This document shows positions 16,815 to 25,768 of a DNA stretch of 64,000 bases, in pieces. Position 1 is the stretch's first letter, and each line of letters opens with the position of its first letter. The position numbers were made by a program, and so were the translations under genes. Where the stretch lies: NCBI RefSeq assembly GCF_003050925.1, contig NZ_QAOV01000002.1, forward strand, positions 1 to 64,000, given 5' to 3'. Under the pieces are notes generated by a model. It was given only the letters and a program-made list of their open reading frames with translations. It did no database searches and was not told where the DNA came from. The DNA is from Pseudomonas sp. GV085. GTDB lineage: Bacteria; Pseudomonadota; Gammaproteobacteria; Pseudomonadales; Pseudomonadaceae.

Positions 16815-18458
16815 TCAAGATTGAAGGGTGTGCAGCGGAATGGCGTTCGATACCCGCTTGTTTTTCACTGGGATGTACGACATGGCATGCTCGGTCAGCG
16901 CGGTAATCGTCAGGCTTGGATTGACCCCGAGATTGGCGCTGAGCATCGAGCCGTCGCAAACCAGCAGGTTCTGATAACCGAAGACCCGGTTCTGTACGTC
17001 CATCACGCCGCGCTCCGGCGAGTCCGCCATCGCACAGCCGCCCATGCAGTGGGCCGTGGTCGGGATGTTGAATAAGATCTCGGACAGAAAGGTGGTAGGT
17101 ATGCCACCGAGTGCCTTTGCGCCCTTTTCAGCAAAGGCATTCGCCTCTGGAATGAAGGTGGGGATGGGGCCGCCTTCGCTGGCGAGCCGTTTCGCGAACG
17201 GCCAAAACCAGCGACGCCTGAGCCGCATGTCGAGAGACGCGTCCGCTGTCTGCATCACCAGCAGTAACATGGTCTGACGGGCGAAACCTGCGGGGTTGTG
17301 CACGAGCAATGCTTGCAGTGGATGTTTGAGCAGCGTCCATAGCCAGGTCAATATTCGCGTCCACCCCGGGCGCCCGCCGCATAGCAAGGTCATCATCAGG
17401 CCTATCGCATCCGAGCCTTCCGGATAGCGCACGACTCCGATATGGGTGTGCTCATCGAGATAGATGCTGCCGCCCCCCGCCAGTCCCGGCGACATGCTCT
17501 TGTCCGCTGCCGGAAAGCGTATGCCGATAAGGGATTCGGCATTGGTGCGCACACGTTTTCCGAGGTCGTCGCTGATGCGCGGCAATGACCCGTTTTGCTT
17601 GAGCCGGAACAACAATTCCATGGTGCCCAACGACGAGGCGGCGAAGATCACGCCGCGGCAGCGAAAACTGCGGCGCTGTTTGGCGAACCAGGCGGTCGAG
17701 CATTCAGTGAAGACTTCATAGCCATCACTGCCGTCTTCTTTGCCGTTGAGCGGTCGCACGTCCACCACCTTGGTCTCGGCAAAAACCTGGGCGCCACGCT
17801 TTTCTGCGAGATAAAGGTAATTCTTGTCGAGTGTGTTCTTGGCGTTGTGCTTGCAACCCATCATGCAGCCACCGCACCCGGTACAGGTTCCGCGCGCCGG
17901 GCCTTCACCATTGAAGTAGGGATCCGGGTAGGTCTGACCGCCTTCTTCACCATCGGGAGCAAAGAAGGTACCAACGCGTGGAAGGTGAAACGTGTGGCCC
18001 ACACCTTGCAAATCCGCCATTTTCCTGAGGCGCAGATCAGCCTCGCCCATGATCTTGCTCTCTGTCACGCCCAGCATCTTTTCCGCCGTGGCGTAGTACT
18101 GCGGCATGATCCGTTTCCAGTCCGCCAGGCCGGCCCAGGAACCCTCATTCCATACGTTATCGCGCGGTGTCAGCAAGGCATTGGCATAGGTGATGGATCC
18201 GCCACCGACAGCGTTGCCGCTGACGATCATCACGTGACGGAACAGGCGCATGTTGTAGAAGCCGAACATCTTAAGCCCAGGTCGCCACATCCAGCGCCGC
18301 GCGTCCCAGTTGGATTCTGGAAAGTCCTCGGCCGTCCAGCGTCGGCCCATCTCCATTACGCCAACGCGGTAGCCCTTTTCTGTCAGCCGGAAGGCGGACA
18401 CGCTGCCACCGAATCCGGAGCCAATCACGACGTAGTCGAAATCGAAAGATGGATTCAT
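16815..18458 (-). CDS. GMC oxidoreductase, ChoD/cholesterol-oxidase-like, with ferredoxin-like Cys motif
   Basis: A 547-aa flavoprotein. The FAD-binding fold is at the N-terminus (VVIGSGFGGS, residues 10-19). GNAVGGGSITYANAL follows, then a C-x2-C-x2-C-x3-C motif (Cys192, 195, 198, 202), then KNTLDKNYLYLAEKRGAQV. The C-terminus has PTTAHCMGGCAM and NPSLTITALTEHAM with the active-site His/Asn region. ChoD-like GMC proteins oxidise hydroxyl groups of sterols or long-chain alcohols. The Met at 18458 is chosen; a TTG at 18476 is possible. It is the first gene of the operon GMC-OYE-hydrolase-SCP2, behind a 44-bp palindromic operator. A paralogue lies at 25769. Confidence 0.85.
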   Translation of the reverse strand: MNPSFDFDYVVIGSGFGGSVSAFRLTEKGYRVGVMEMGRRWTAEDFPESNWDARRWMWRPGLKMFGFYNMRLFRHVMIVSGNAVGGGSITYANALLTPRDNVWNEGSWAGLADWKRIMPQYYATAEKMLGVTESKIMGEADLRLRKMADLQGVGHTFHLPRVGTFFAPDGEEGGQTYPDPYFNGEGPARGTCTGCGGCMMGCKHNAKNTLDKNYLYLAEKRGAQVFAETKVVDVRPLNGKEDGSDGYEVFTECSTAWFAKQRRSFRCRGVIFAASSLGTMELLFRLKQNGSLPRISDDLGKRVRTNAESLIGIRFPAADKSMSPGLAGGGSIYLDEHTHIGVVRYPEGSDAIGLMMTLLCGGRPGWTRILTWLWTLLKHPLQALLVHNPAGFARQTMLLLVMQTADASLDMRLRRRWFWPFAKRLASEGGPIPTFIPEANAFAEKGAKALGGIPTTFLSEILFNIPTTAHCMGGCAMADSPERGVMDVQNRVFGYQNLLVCDGSMLSANLGVNPSLTITALTEHAMSYIPVKNKRVSNAIPLHTLQS

Positions 18459-18575
18459 TGCGTGCTGCTCAGGCAAGCACTGCGATCAGGCGTGAAAGCA
18501 CGGGTCATGCGGTGTCTCCTTGTTTTTGTAATGGTGCTGCTGACACTGGTGGCAGGAGCGACTCCTGTCAGAATG

Positions 18576-18619
18576 ACTATACCATTCGTATATTTATATC
18601 GCTATACGAACAGTATAGT
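18576..18619. promoter_or_regulatory. 44-bp inverted-repeat operator upstream of the GMC operon
   Basis: Arms ACTATACCATTCGTATA (18576-18592) and TATACGAACAGTATAGT (18603-18619) are inverted repeats matching at 15 of 17 positions, with a 10-nt spacer. The site is 118 bp upstream of the GMC start. The same architecture (ACTATAC - 30 nt - GTATAG) occurs upstream of the HxlR gene at 21203-21246. It is probably the HxlR binding site. Confidence 0.65.
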
Positions 18620-18657
18620 ATTATTGATCTGTAGACGTAGTCGCAGGAAGGGTCAAG

Positions 18658-20028
18658 TCAGAAACGGTAGGTTATCTGCGTACCTATAATGTGCGCGCTG
18701 TTGTCGTATTTTGCGTTGTAGCCGGGCTGTACGCCGGTTGTATTTGCCTGGCTGACGGAGGTGGTCGATTCCCATAGATAGCCGTAAGCCAAATCGATGG
18801 TCAGGTCGGTGTCGGGAGAGAAACCTATACCCAGCGTCACGGCTTTTCGGTCGCCCACGGGGAGTCGGACGTTTCGATCGGCATTGCGGGCAGGTGATGG
18901 ATCGTAGGCGAAGCCGCTGCGCAACAGCCATTGCGGGGAAAGCTGGTAAGAGGCCCCAACGGCCATCGACCAGGTGTCATGTAATTTAAAGTCATCTGCG
19001 AAGCTGCTGAAACCCAGTTGCTGGCCCAGCGGCGGTACACCACTATTGACCGCTTCGATCCTCTGAACGCGGCTCCATCGGGTCCAGGTTGCGCCCAGGT
19101 AGCCAGTCCAGCGGTCGTCAAAGTGATGGGTAAACGATGTGTCCAGCGACTCTGGCAACGTGATGTCTATTTTATTGCTGTATTTGCCATCGAGACCGAA
19201 AGCACTTGGCGAGTTGCTCACCTGCGTATGGCCGTTGACATGAAAATCAAGTTTTGAATGATAGGTGACGCCCCACGTGGTGGAGTCGTTCAGGTCGACC
19301 ATCAGGCCGAAATTATAGCCAACGGCGTTATCGTTACCCTTGATAGTGATCTTCGTATCGGTGCCCCCATTGAGCTGCCCTGTGGCCAAATAGGTTTGCA
19401 TATTGTTTTCGATACGGTTCAATGTCAGCCCGCCTCCGACAGAGACATGATCATTGATGCGATAAGCAACGGCGGAGTCCAGGGTTTTAACTTGAACCTT
19501 GCTATAGGAGCCATGGTAGCGTCCCTGGAACGAACTTTCGTAATCGTTCACAAGACCATAGAGCGCGTACATGCCCAAGCCGAAAGTGAAGCGTTCGTCA
19601 ATCGGTATGGATAAATAGCCAAAAGGGATTGTCGTCAGGGGTACGGAATCTCCTTTGTTGGTGCCTGGCGCATCGCCATGAGCGTTTTTAATATCGCTAT
19701 TGACCTTGAACAAGGCGAACCCTGCGCTCACTTCCCTGCGCTTTATCTTGCTCAGGCCGGCCGGATTTCCATAGACAGTACTCGCATCCAGGGCCGCGGA
19801 CGAGCGCCCGGCATAAGCAGTTCCGGCGCTGCTGACACTTTGCTCGTTAATGGATAAACCATTGGCTAAAGATAAAGTTGCCTGCCCACAGAGAGCCAAT
19901 GACAGAGTGAATATGAACAACGCTTTGCTTGACTTGAGTATCGGGGTGGACCCTGTCTCAAGATGACGTTTCAAACGCAGTACTGATTTCTGGGAAGGGC
20001 GAAGCGCAGAAAGATATTCATGGTTCAT
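18658..20028 (-). CDS. FadL/OmpP1/TodX-type outer-membrane transporter
   Basis: A 456-aa outer-membrane protein. A hydrophobic export segment is at about 36-55 (KALFIFTLSLALCGQATLSLA), and the mature N-terminus is NGLSINEQSVSSAGTAYAGR, with STVYGNPAGLSK, the FadL hatch signature. The C-terminus ends GTQITYRF with a terminal Phe as for barrel insertion. FadL porins let fatty acids, aromatics or other hydrophobic compounds diffuse inward. The 35-residue stretch before the signal segment is unusually long, so the true start may differ. A (GTT)14 tract lies 12 bp upstream. It lies between the GMC operon and HxlR and is probably the uptake step of the island. Confidence 0.87.
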   Translation of the reverse strand: MNHEYLSALRPSQKSVLRLKRHLETGSTPILKSSKALFIFTLSLALCGQATLSLANGLSINEQSVSSAGTAYAGRSSAALDASTVYGNPAGLSKIKRREVSAGFALFKVNSDIKNAHGDAPGTNKGDSVPLTTIPFGYLSIPIDERFTFGLGMYALYGLVNDYESSFQGRYHGSYSKVQVKTLDSAVAYRINDHVSVGGGLTLNRIENNMQTYLATGQLNGGTDTKITIKGNDNAVGYNFGLMVDLNDSTTWGVTYHSKLDFHVNGHTQVSNSPSAFGLDGKYSNKIDITLPESLDTSFTHHFDDRWTGYLGATWTRWSRVQRIEAVNSGVPPLGQQLGFSSFADDFKLHDTWSMAVGASYQLSPQWLLRSGFAYDPSPARNADRNVRLPVGDRKAVTLGIGFSPDTDLTIDLAYGYLWESTTSVSQANTTGVQPGYNAKYDNSAHIIGTQITYRF

Positions 20029-20039
20029 CTGGCGGTACC

Positions 20040-20382
<343 letters not shown>

Positions 20383-21042
20383 CTAGGGCTTGTATTCGAG
20401 TACTTTGCACACGCGTGTGAAGGCGGGTCGATCCCCTTGCAACAGCTTTGCATGACCTTCGCGAAGTGCGCGAGTTGGGGTGATCTGGCGCAGGACTAAC
20501 GCAATGAAGGTTTCCATGTCGCATTGTATTTTGACGTCGATGGGCTCTTCGCTCGGCCCGGAGCGTGCCAACAGGTTCCCGTCGTTGACTCGAATATGGA
20601 AGACTTCCGCCCCCACCTGGAACTCGTACAACTCCTGCAAACCGGCGCTCGCTGCCGAATCGTTCGAGCCTGTCAGGCACAGGGCTATGAGCTCCGCACG
20701 AGCACTGGACGGATCGATGCGCTCGTCGATCGGCAGGCTCAGTCCCCAGAATCCCAGCGCGATCACCGGCTTGCGTAGTTGCTCGCCCAAGTCCGTCAGC
20801 TCGTAAGCTGGCGTGGCGGAAGGTGTGTGCACGGTGACTTGTTGAATGACGCCGTTCTGCACCAGCATGGCCAGGCGTTCGGACAGTCGGTTTGTACCCA
20901 TTGCAGGCAGGATCGCGAGCAGATCCTTGAAACGCTTCGGACCTAACAGGAGTTCGCGAATCAAGAGCAGCGTCCAGCGATCTCCGAGTACGTCGAGCGA
21001 CCGGGCTAAGGGGCAGAGTTGACCGTAGGTTTTGTTTGTCAT
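20383..21042 (-). CDS. HxlR-family regulator fused to an SCP2-like domain
   Basis: A 219-aa protein. Residues 1-105 are an HxlR winged helix (CPLARSLDVLGDRWTLLLIREL, then RFKDLL, LPAMGTNRLSERLAMLVQNGV). Residues about 120-219 look like an SCP2/alkyl-sulfatase-C-type fold (YEFQVGAEVFHIRVNDGNLL, VKIQCDMETFIALVL). I start at ATG 21042 (MTNKTYGQL). HxlR proteins are usually short (100-120 aa), so the extra domain probably senses a hydrophobic ligand. It is flanked by a 44-bp operator matching the one before the GMC operon, which suggests autoregulation and control of that operon. Confidence 0.82.
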   Translation of the reverse strand: MTNKTYGQLCPLARSLDVLGDRWTLLLIRELLLGPKRFKDLLAILPAMGTNRLSERLAMLVQNGVIQQVTVHTPSATPAYELTDLGEQLRKPVIALGFWGLSLPIDERIDPSSARAELIALCLTGSNDSAASAGLQELYEFQVGAEVFHIRVNDGNLLARSGPSEEPIDVKIQCDMETFIALVLRQITPTRALREGHAKLLQGDRPAFTRVCKVLEYKP

Positions 21043-21202
21043 GGCGCATTGTACAAAATTCCGCTCAGTTGAAATACAGTGAAAAGCCACTGCTGCCTCA
21101 AGTCGAAGGCATTGGGCGTTGTTCCAGTCCCTTGGACGGCTGATCTCACGGTCGCTTTCATGTATCGCTCACTGAACAGGTTGAGTCATTCTTATTGATT
21201 TC

Positions 21203-21246
21203 ACTATACCGTCCGCTTAGTCATTACGCTATATAAAACGTATAGC
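21203..21246. promoter_or_regulatory. 44-bp operator-like element upstream of hxlR
   Basis: ACTATAC (21203-21209) and GTATAGC (21240-21246) have the same outer span, 44 bp, as the GMC-operon palindrome at 18576-18619, and both share CGCTATA in the right half. The inner arms are less symmetric here. It lies 160 bp upstream of the HxlR start. Confidence 0.55.
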
Positions 21247-21265
21247 TACACTATAAACCTGTCCG

Positions 21266-22114
21266 TTATCGCGCAATGCGCTGGACGACCCAGCGGGTGA
21301 GAGCCGCAGGCGCGAGACGTGTAGCGAACGACAGGAATCCGGCTTGCATGCCGACTGTCCAGTGGGTCTTGTGGATTCGTCGTTTCGACGTCGCGCAAGC
21401 CCACACGGTCGATGCGACGTCGTGCGAGGTGAGCCGGATACCCAGCGATCTGGCGCTGGGGATACGACCGTAGTCATCAGCCATTGCGGTCTTTACGAAG
21501 CTCGGCCAGATATCGCTCACGCGAATACCGAACTTTCCCCATTCGAGGTCGAGCCCTTCGGTGAATCCGCGCACGGCGAACTTGCTCGCCGAGTAGGTTG
21601 CAAGTTCGGGCTGGCCGTAGATGGCGGTGGCGGAGGCCATATTGATGACATGAGAGCAGGGCGTGCCTCGCAGGTACCGGAAAGCGCTGTGACAGCCGGT
21701 GATCATTCCCTGAACGTTCACGTCAAGCATTGCCTGGTGTCTGGTCAAGGGTACGGCTTCAAATTGCCCGGCAGCGAGAATCCCGGCGTTATTGAGCAAC
21801 ACGTCAAGCCGCTGGCCGCTGTGTGCCCAGAAATCCACAAGCGCTCGCTTCCATGCTTCGGGATCGCTCACGTCGAGCGCTCCGCAGACGGCATTGCCCT
21901 CTCCCAGGGTCGCGGCAACCGCGGCGACACCCTCTGAATCGATATCGTATAGCCCCACGAACCAACCGCGCCGCGCAAACAACTCAGCGCAGGCGCGACC
22001 GATTCCCGAAGCCGCGCCTGTGACGAAGATCGCTGGTCTCCATTCAGGAAGAAGGGATTGAGTCGGGTTTCTGGCTGTTTGATTGCTCTGTACCACAGTG
22101 ATGTGCGGTTTCAT
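21266..22114 (-). CDS. short-chain dehydrogenase/reductase
   Basis: A 282-aa classical SDR: VTGAASGIGRACAELFARRGW, LYDIDSEG (an Asp after beta-2 favouring NAD), LLNNAGILAAGQF, catalytic Ser in INMASATAIYGQ and Y-x3-K in YSASKFAVRG. The C-terminal tail of about 40 residues is hydrophobic or basic (RRIHKTHWTVGMQAGFLSF), seen in membrane-associated SDRs acting on retinol, sterol or lipid alcohols. It diverges from the enoyl-CoA hydratase operon across a 196-bp region with two TetR-type operators, and lies upstream of hxlR. It probably oxidises a secondary alcohol of the island substrate. Confidence 0.85.
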   Translation of the reverse strand: MKPHITVVQSNQTARNPTQSLLPEWRPAIFVTGAASGIGRACAELFARRGWFVGLYDIDSEGVAAVAATLGEGNAVCGALDVSDPEAWKRALVDFWAHSGQRLDVLLNNAGILAAGQFEAVPLTRHQAMLDVNVQGMITGCHSAFRYLRGTPCSHVINMASATAIYGQPELATYSASKFAVRGFTEGLDLEWGKFGIRVSDIWPSFVKTAMADDYGRIPSARSLGIRLTSHDVASTVWACATSKRRIHKTHWTVGMQAGFLSFATRLAPAALTRWVVQRIAR

Positions 22115-22184
22115 TTCAGAGGTTCCCTTCAGGAGCTGAGCATTCAGGTTTTGTGTGCAGGTCAGTGCATATTGCGAGAGTAAT

Positions 22185-22218
22185 ATAACGGTGTTATGTT
22201 TTGCAATAACAGTGTTAT
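22185..22218. promoter_or_regulatory. tandem TetR-type operators before the acyl-CoA operon
   Basis: Two perfect-arm palindromes ATAACGGTGTTAT (22185-22197) and ATAACAGTGTTAT (22206-22218), 21 bp centre to centre. The same ATAAC-N3-GTTAT pair occurs at 28108-28142 in front of the TetR gene at 27410-28093. They lie between the divergent SDR and enoyl-CoA hydratase genes and may control both. Confidence 0.75.
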
Positions 22219-22310
22219 CCAGCTCTCCGACTGATCCGATGACTGGTCAGGAGGTGGAAATACTGATGGGAGCGCTTGCTCTCTACGTTTGTCACCGGAG
22301 GATCCAAGAG

Positions 22311-23285
22311 ATGACGAAGATGCATGCACCGCCCGAGTACCTTGATATGGAGTCCCGTGGCTCTGTGTTGATTGCGCGGCTGGATGGAGGTCCACACGGG
22401 CTGATGGGGTTGGACATGGCCAATGAGCTTGCGGCGCTACTGGACAAGCTGGAGTCCGATACCGCGGTAAAAGCAGTTGTGCTCACCGGAACTCATCCTG
22501 AGCGTTTCATCGGTCATGCAGACGTTCGTTGGCTGCAGGAAGGTGGAAAGAGTATCCCGTCGGTCGGGCGCGGTATGGCCTCGGCGATCGCTCGAACCGC
22601 CAAGGCCGTTCGCGGTATTGCGCCATTGGCGGCAGCGGCGTCCCTGACACCGCTGGATGGCGGGATGCAACTGGACAAGCTGCACGACACTTTTTTACGG
22701 ATGAACCGCAGTGGCGTCATTTTCGTCGCCGCGCTGAATGGATCTGCGCTGGGACTGGGCAGCGAGCTCGCGCTAGCGTGTGACGTGCGCCTGATGGCGG
22801 ATGGCGATTTCTTCATCGGGCAGCCCGAGGTGCTTCTTGGAATCCTTCCTGGTGGCGGAGGCACTCAGCGATTGCCACGTCTGGTCGGCGCCCATCGCGC
22901 GCTGATGCTGATGCTTGAAGGTCGGCCGGTGGCGCCACAGAAGGCGCTCGAAATAGGCTACATCGACGAAGTGGTTGCTCCGGATGCGCTGCTTGATCGC
23001 GCCATCGAGCTGGCCGGGTATCTGGGTTCCCGACCCAAAGGGGCGATTGAGGCCGTCAAGCGAGCCGTGTACTTCGGCGGGTCAGCCACCCTCGACGAGG
23101 GGCTGCATAGGGAGCGTACCGAATTCATCAGGATCTCGCCGACCGAGACGGCGCAATCGCTGATGGTCGAATACCTTGAGCGCACCGATCGGGACGGCAA
23201 CGCGCCGTTCTACAACCCGGCCATTTTCGAGCAAACCCTTGAGCAAGGCTCTTTGCCCCTGCAAAACGGGGGAGGGAGGAAATGA
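22311..23285 (+). CDS. enoyl-CoA hydratase/isomerase family protein
   Basis: A 324-aa crotonase-superfamily protein. It has VVLTGTHPERFIGHADVRWL, the oxyanion region in FVAALNGSALGLGSELALACDVRLM, the glutamate region in FIGQPEVLLGILPGGGGTQRLPRLVG and a C-terminal helix with RPKGAIEAVKRAVYFGG. The start is ATG 22311, with GGAGGA at 22297-22302; the open frame upstream to 22155 contains the operators and is not coding. It is the first gene of a four-gene operon and overlaps the next gene by ATGA. A hydration or isomerisation step on an enoyl-CoA made by the co-encoded ligase is likely. Confidence 0.87.
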   Translation: MTKMHAPPEYLDMESRGSVLIARLDGGPHGLMGLDMANELAALLDKLESDTAVKAVVLTGTHPERFIGHADVRWLQEGGKSIPSVGRGMASAIARTAKAVRGIAPLAAAASLTPLDGGMQLDKLHDTFLRMNRSGVIFVAALNGSALGLGSELALACDVRLMADGDFFIGQPEVLLGILPGGGGTQRLPRLVGAHRALMLMLEGRPVAPQKALEIGYIDEVVAPDALLDRAIELAGYLGSRPKGAIEAVKRAVYFGGSATLDEGLHRERTEFIRISPTETAQSLMVEYLERTDRDGNAPFYNPAIFEQTLEQGSLPLQNGGGRK

Positions 23286-24208
23286 ATCAAATGTCACCGC
23301 TTACCTATCAGTTCACTCGCCAGGACGTTCAATTTGACTCGGGTGAAACCTACTGTTCGGCCTGGCTCTACCTGCCGGTTGGCGTGGAGAAACCGCCGAT
23401 CGTAGTGCTCGGACACGGACTGGGTGCGGTTCGCGAGATGCGCCTCGATGCCTTTTGCGAACGATTCGCCGCTGCGGGAATCGCTACATTGGCCTTCACC
23501 TACCGTTATTTCGGAGACAGCGGTGGTCGGCCCAGGCAGTTGATGTCTGTGAAACGGCAACTGGCTGACTGGGATGCCGCGCTGGACTTCGTCAAAGGCT
23601 GCGCGGAGGTCGATGGGCGCCGGGCTGCCGTATGGGGAAGCTCGTTTGGGGGAGGGCATGCGATTACCGTGGCCAGCCGGCATCCCGAGTTACTGGCCGC
23701 CATCAGTCAGTGCCCTTTCACCGATGGCCTGGCTTCAACTGCCGCACTGGGTGTGAAGGGATCGCTGCAGGTAATGCCGGTGCTCCTGCGTGATTTTGCA
23801 GCCAGGCTACTGGGTCGCCCGCCCGTGATGGTGCCAATCGCTGCCGCTCCCGGTCAGCCAGCCTTGATGAATGCGCATGACGCGCTGCCGGGTTATCTGG
23901 CCTTGGTGCCGAAGGGCATGGTGTTCGTCAATCACGTCGCCGCACGGGTGCTCCCGGAAATCATGGTTTATCGGCCCGGACGCTCGGCCTCCAAGGTGAA
24001 GCTCCCCATCCTGTTTTGCGTCAGCACCACTGACACCGTCACGCCACCGGAACAGACGATCGCCTTGGTGCGCAAGGCGCCGCATGGAGAAACCAGACTC
24101 TACGCGGCGGGGCATTTCGAGTTCTACATGGGCGACGCGTTCGAAGAGCTGGTGACGGATCAGACCCAATTTCTGACGAAGCATCTACTCGGCTCTTCAG
24201 CCAACTGA
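23282..24208 (+). CDS. alpha/beta hydrolase (dienelactone-hydrolase/acetyl-esterase-like)
   Basis: A 308-aa hydrolase: VLGHGLGAVREMRLDAF oxyanion region, YFGDSGGRPRQL, nucleophile elbow AVWGSSFGGGHA with Ser in G-x-S-x-G, acid in CVSTTDTVTP and His in AAGHFEFY. It overlaps the enoyl-CoA hydratase stop by 4 nt, so the two are translationally coupled. A thioester, ester or ring-cleavage product hydrolase role is plausible; the exact substrate cannot be seen. No signal peptide, so cytoplasmic. Confidence 0.82.
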   Translation: MNQMSPLTYQFTRQDVQFDSGETYCSAWLYLPVGVEKPPIVVLGHGLGAVREMRLDAFCERFAAAGIATLAFTYRYFGDSGGRPRQLMSVKRQLADWDAALDFVKGCAEVDGRRAAVWGSSFGGGHAITVASRHPELLAAISQCPFTDGLASTAALGVKGSLQVMPVLLRDFAARLLGRPPVMVPIAAAPGQPALMNAHDALPGYLALVPKGMVFVNHVAARVLPEIMVYRPGRSASKVKLPILFCVSTTDTVTPPEQTIALVRKAPHGETRLYAAGHFEFYMGDAFEELVTDQTQFLTKHLLGSSAN

Positions 24209-24247
24209 TTCAAGCGTTTTCGTCACTTTTCAGAGAGAACAACAATA

Positions 24248-25708
24248 ATGTGTTTTTCCAGACTTTCAGATGTGCGCGCGGCGACAGAGCCTGATGCTCT
24301 GTGCATCGCTGACGACAGCAGCAACCTGACTAACCGGCAGTTCCATTCCAGAGTCCTCGCGGCAGCGGGAGTATTCGCGGACAGGGGAGTGGGCGTTGGG
24401 GACGTCGTTGCAATCATGTTGCCCAACCAGGTGGAGTTTGTGGTGGCGATGTTCGCCGCCTGGCGTCTGGGGGCTGCGGTCACGCCTATGAATCCGGGGC
24501 TCACCAATAAGGAAGCTGCTCATCAATTGGTTGATTCGGGGGCGAAGCTGCTCGTCAATATCAGTGGCGAAACTGTGATCCCAAGTGTGCAATCCCTGCC
24601 AGTGGCCGATCTGGAAGCAGGGGCACCCTATACCGGTATGCCGATTGCAGAGCTTGCCGCACTCGCTCTGTTGATCTACACCAGTGGCACTACCGGCCTG
24701 CCGAAGGGCGTGATGCTCGATCACGCCAATATCGAAGCCATGTCACAAATGGGCCGACATTCGCTCAAGGTTACAGCAGCAGACCATTGCTTATTGATAC
24801 TGCCACTCTTTCACGTAAACGGCATTGTGGTGAGTACCCTTATCCCGCTATCAAGCGGTGGTCGGGTTTCGATTCGCAAGCGTTTCAATGTCGACACGTT
24901 TTTTGAGGATGTCGAGTGGCTTCGACCCACCTACTTCTCTGCAGTGCCAACCATCTACGCAATGCTCAGCGCGTTACCTCGCGAGGTAAAACCTTATACC
25001 TCCAGTCTTCGGTATGGCATCTGCGGCGCGGCGCCTGCATCGGCGCAACTACTGGAAAAATTTGAAGCTCGCTTCGGTTTTCCGCTGCTTGAGGGATATG
25101 GTCTGTCCGAAGGCACGTGCGCTTCGACCATCAACCCCTTCGACGGCCTGCGCAAGGTCGGTACGGTCGGGCGGCCCTTCATCGGGCAACGCATTGCAAT
25201 CGCCGACCCGAGCGGTGTGCATTTGCCGCAGGGCGCCACTGGCGAGGTGCTGGTTCAAGGCCCTAACGTCATGCGCGGTTACCTTGGCAAGCCCGAGGAA
25301 ACGGCGAAGACCATCGTCGATGGCTGGTTGCACACCGGCGACATTGGCAGGATCGACGAAGACGGTTATCTGGCCATTGTCGGGCGCCTTAAAGAGATGA
25401 TCATTCGCGGCGGCGAGAACATCTATCCGAAGGAGATCGAGGATGTGTTGTGCGAATTTCCGGGGGTGCTTGAAGCCGCAGTGATTGGTGTCCCTCACGA
25501 GACCTTCGGCGAAATAGTGGTTGCCTACGTCGCGTTTCGTACGGGAATCGCCGGTACCCAGGAGGGCTTGAATGAGCACTGCACTGACCGGCTGACGCGT
25601 TATAAAAGACCTTCCACGATCAACATCATCGATAGCCTGCCAAAGAATGCCGTGGGCAAGGTCGACAAGCTGAAGCTGCGCAAGATGTGGACCGAATGTG
25701 TCGATTGA
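24248..25708 (+). CDS. AMP-forming acyl-CoA synthetase
   Basis: A 486-aa adenylate-forming ligase. It has the P-loop LIYTSGTTGLPKGV, GYGLSEGT (the A5-type motif), DGWLHTGDIG, the hinge GRLKEMIIRGGENIYPKEIE and the catalytic Lys in PKNAVGKVDKL. The length is at the short end for the family. It activates a carboxylic acid to its CoA thioester with ATP. Within the operon (enoyl-CoA hydratase, hydrolase, this gene, GMC oxidase) it marks the entry to beta-oxidation-like degradation. Chain or ring specificity is not readable. Confidence 0.88.
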   Translation: MCFSRLSDVRAATEPDALCIADDSSNLTNRQFHSRVLAAAGVFADRGVGVGDVVAIMLPNQVEFVVAMFAAWRLGAAVTPMNPGLTNKEAAHQLVDSGAKLLVNISGETVIPSVQSLPVADLEAGAPYTGMPIAELAALALLIYTSGTTGLPKGVMLDHANIEAMSQMGRHSLKVTAADHCLLILPLFHVNGIVVSTLIPLSSGGRVSIRKRFNVDTFFEDVEWLRPTYFSAVPTIYAMLSALPREVKPYTSSLRYGICGAAPASAQLLEKFEARFGFPLLEGYGLSEGTCASTINPFDGLRKVGTVGRPFIGQRIAIADPSGVHLPQGATGEVLVQGPNVMRGYLGKPEETAKTIVDGWLHTGDIGRIDEDGYLAIVGRLKEMIIRGGENIYPKEIEDVLCEFPGVLEAAVIGVPHETFGEIVVAYVAFRTGIAGTQEGLNEHCTDRLTRYKRPSTINIIDSLPKNAVGKVDKLKLRKMWTECVD

Positions 25709-25768
25709 CAGGTAGTTACCTGATGGACTTTAGGCGAAAAGCAACCGGCACGTAGAAGGGGACACATC

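Noticed and set aside
22155..22310. N-terminal extension of the enoyl-CoA hydratase (start at 22155)
   Set aside because: It would put the two TetR operators inside the coding sequence; a perfect GGAGGA supports ATG 22311.
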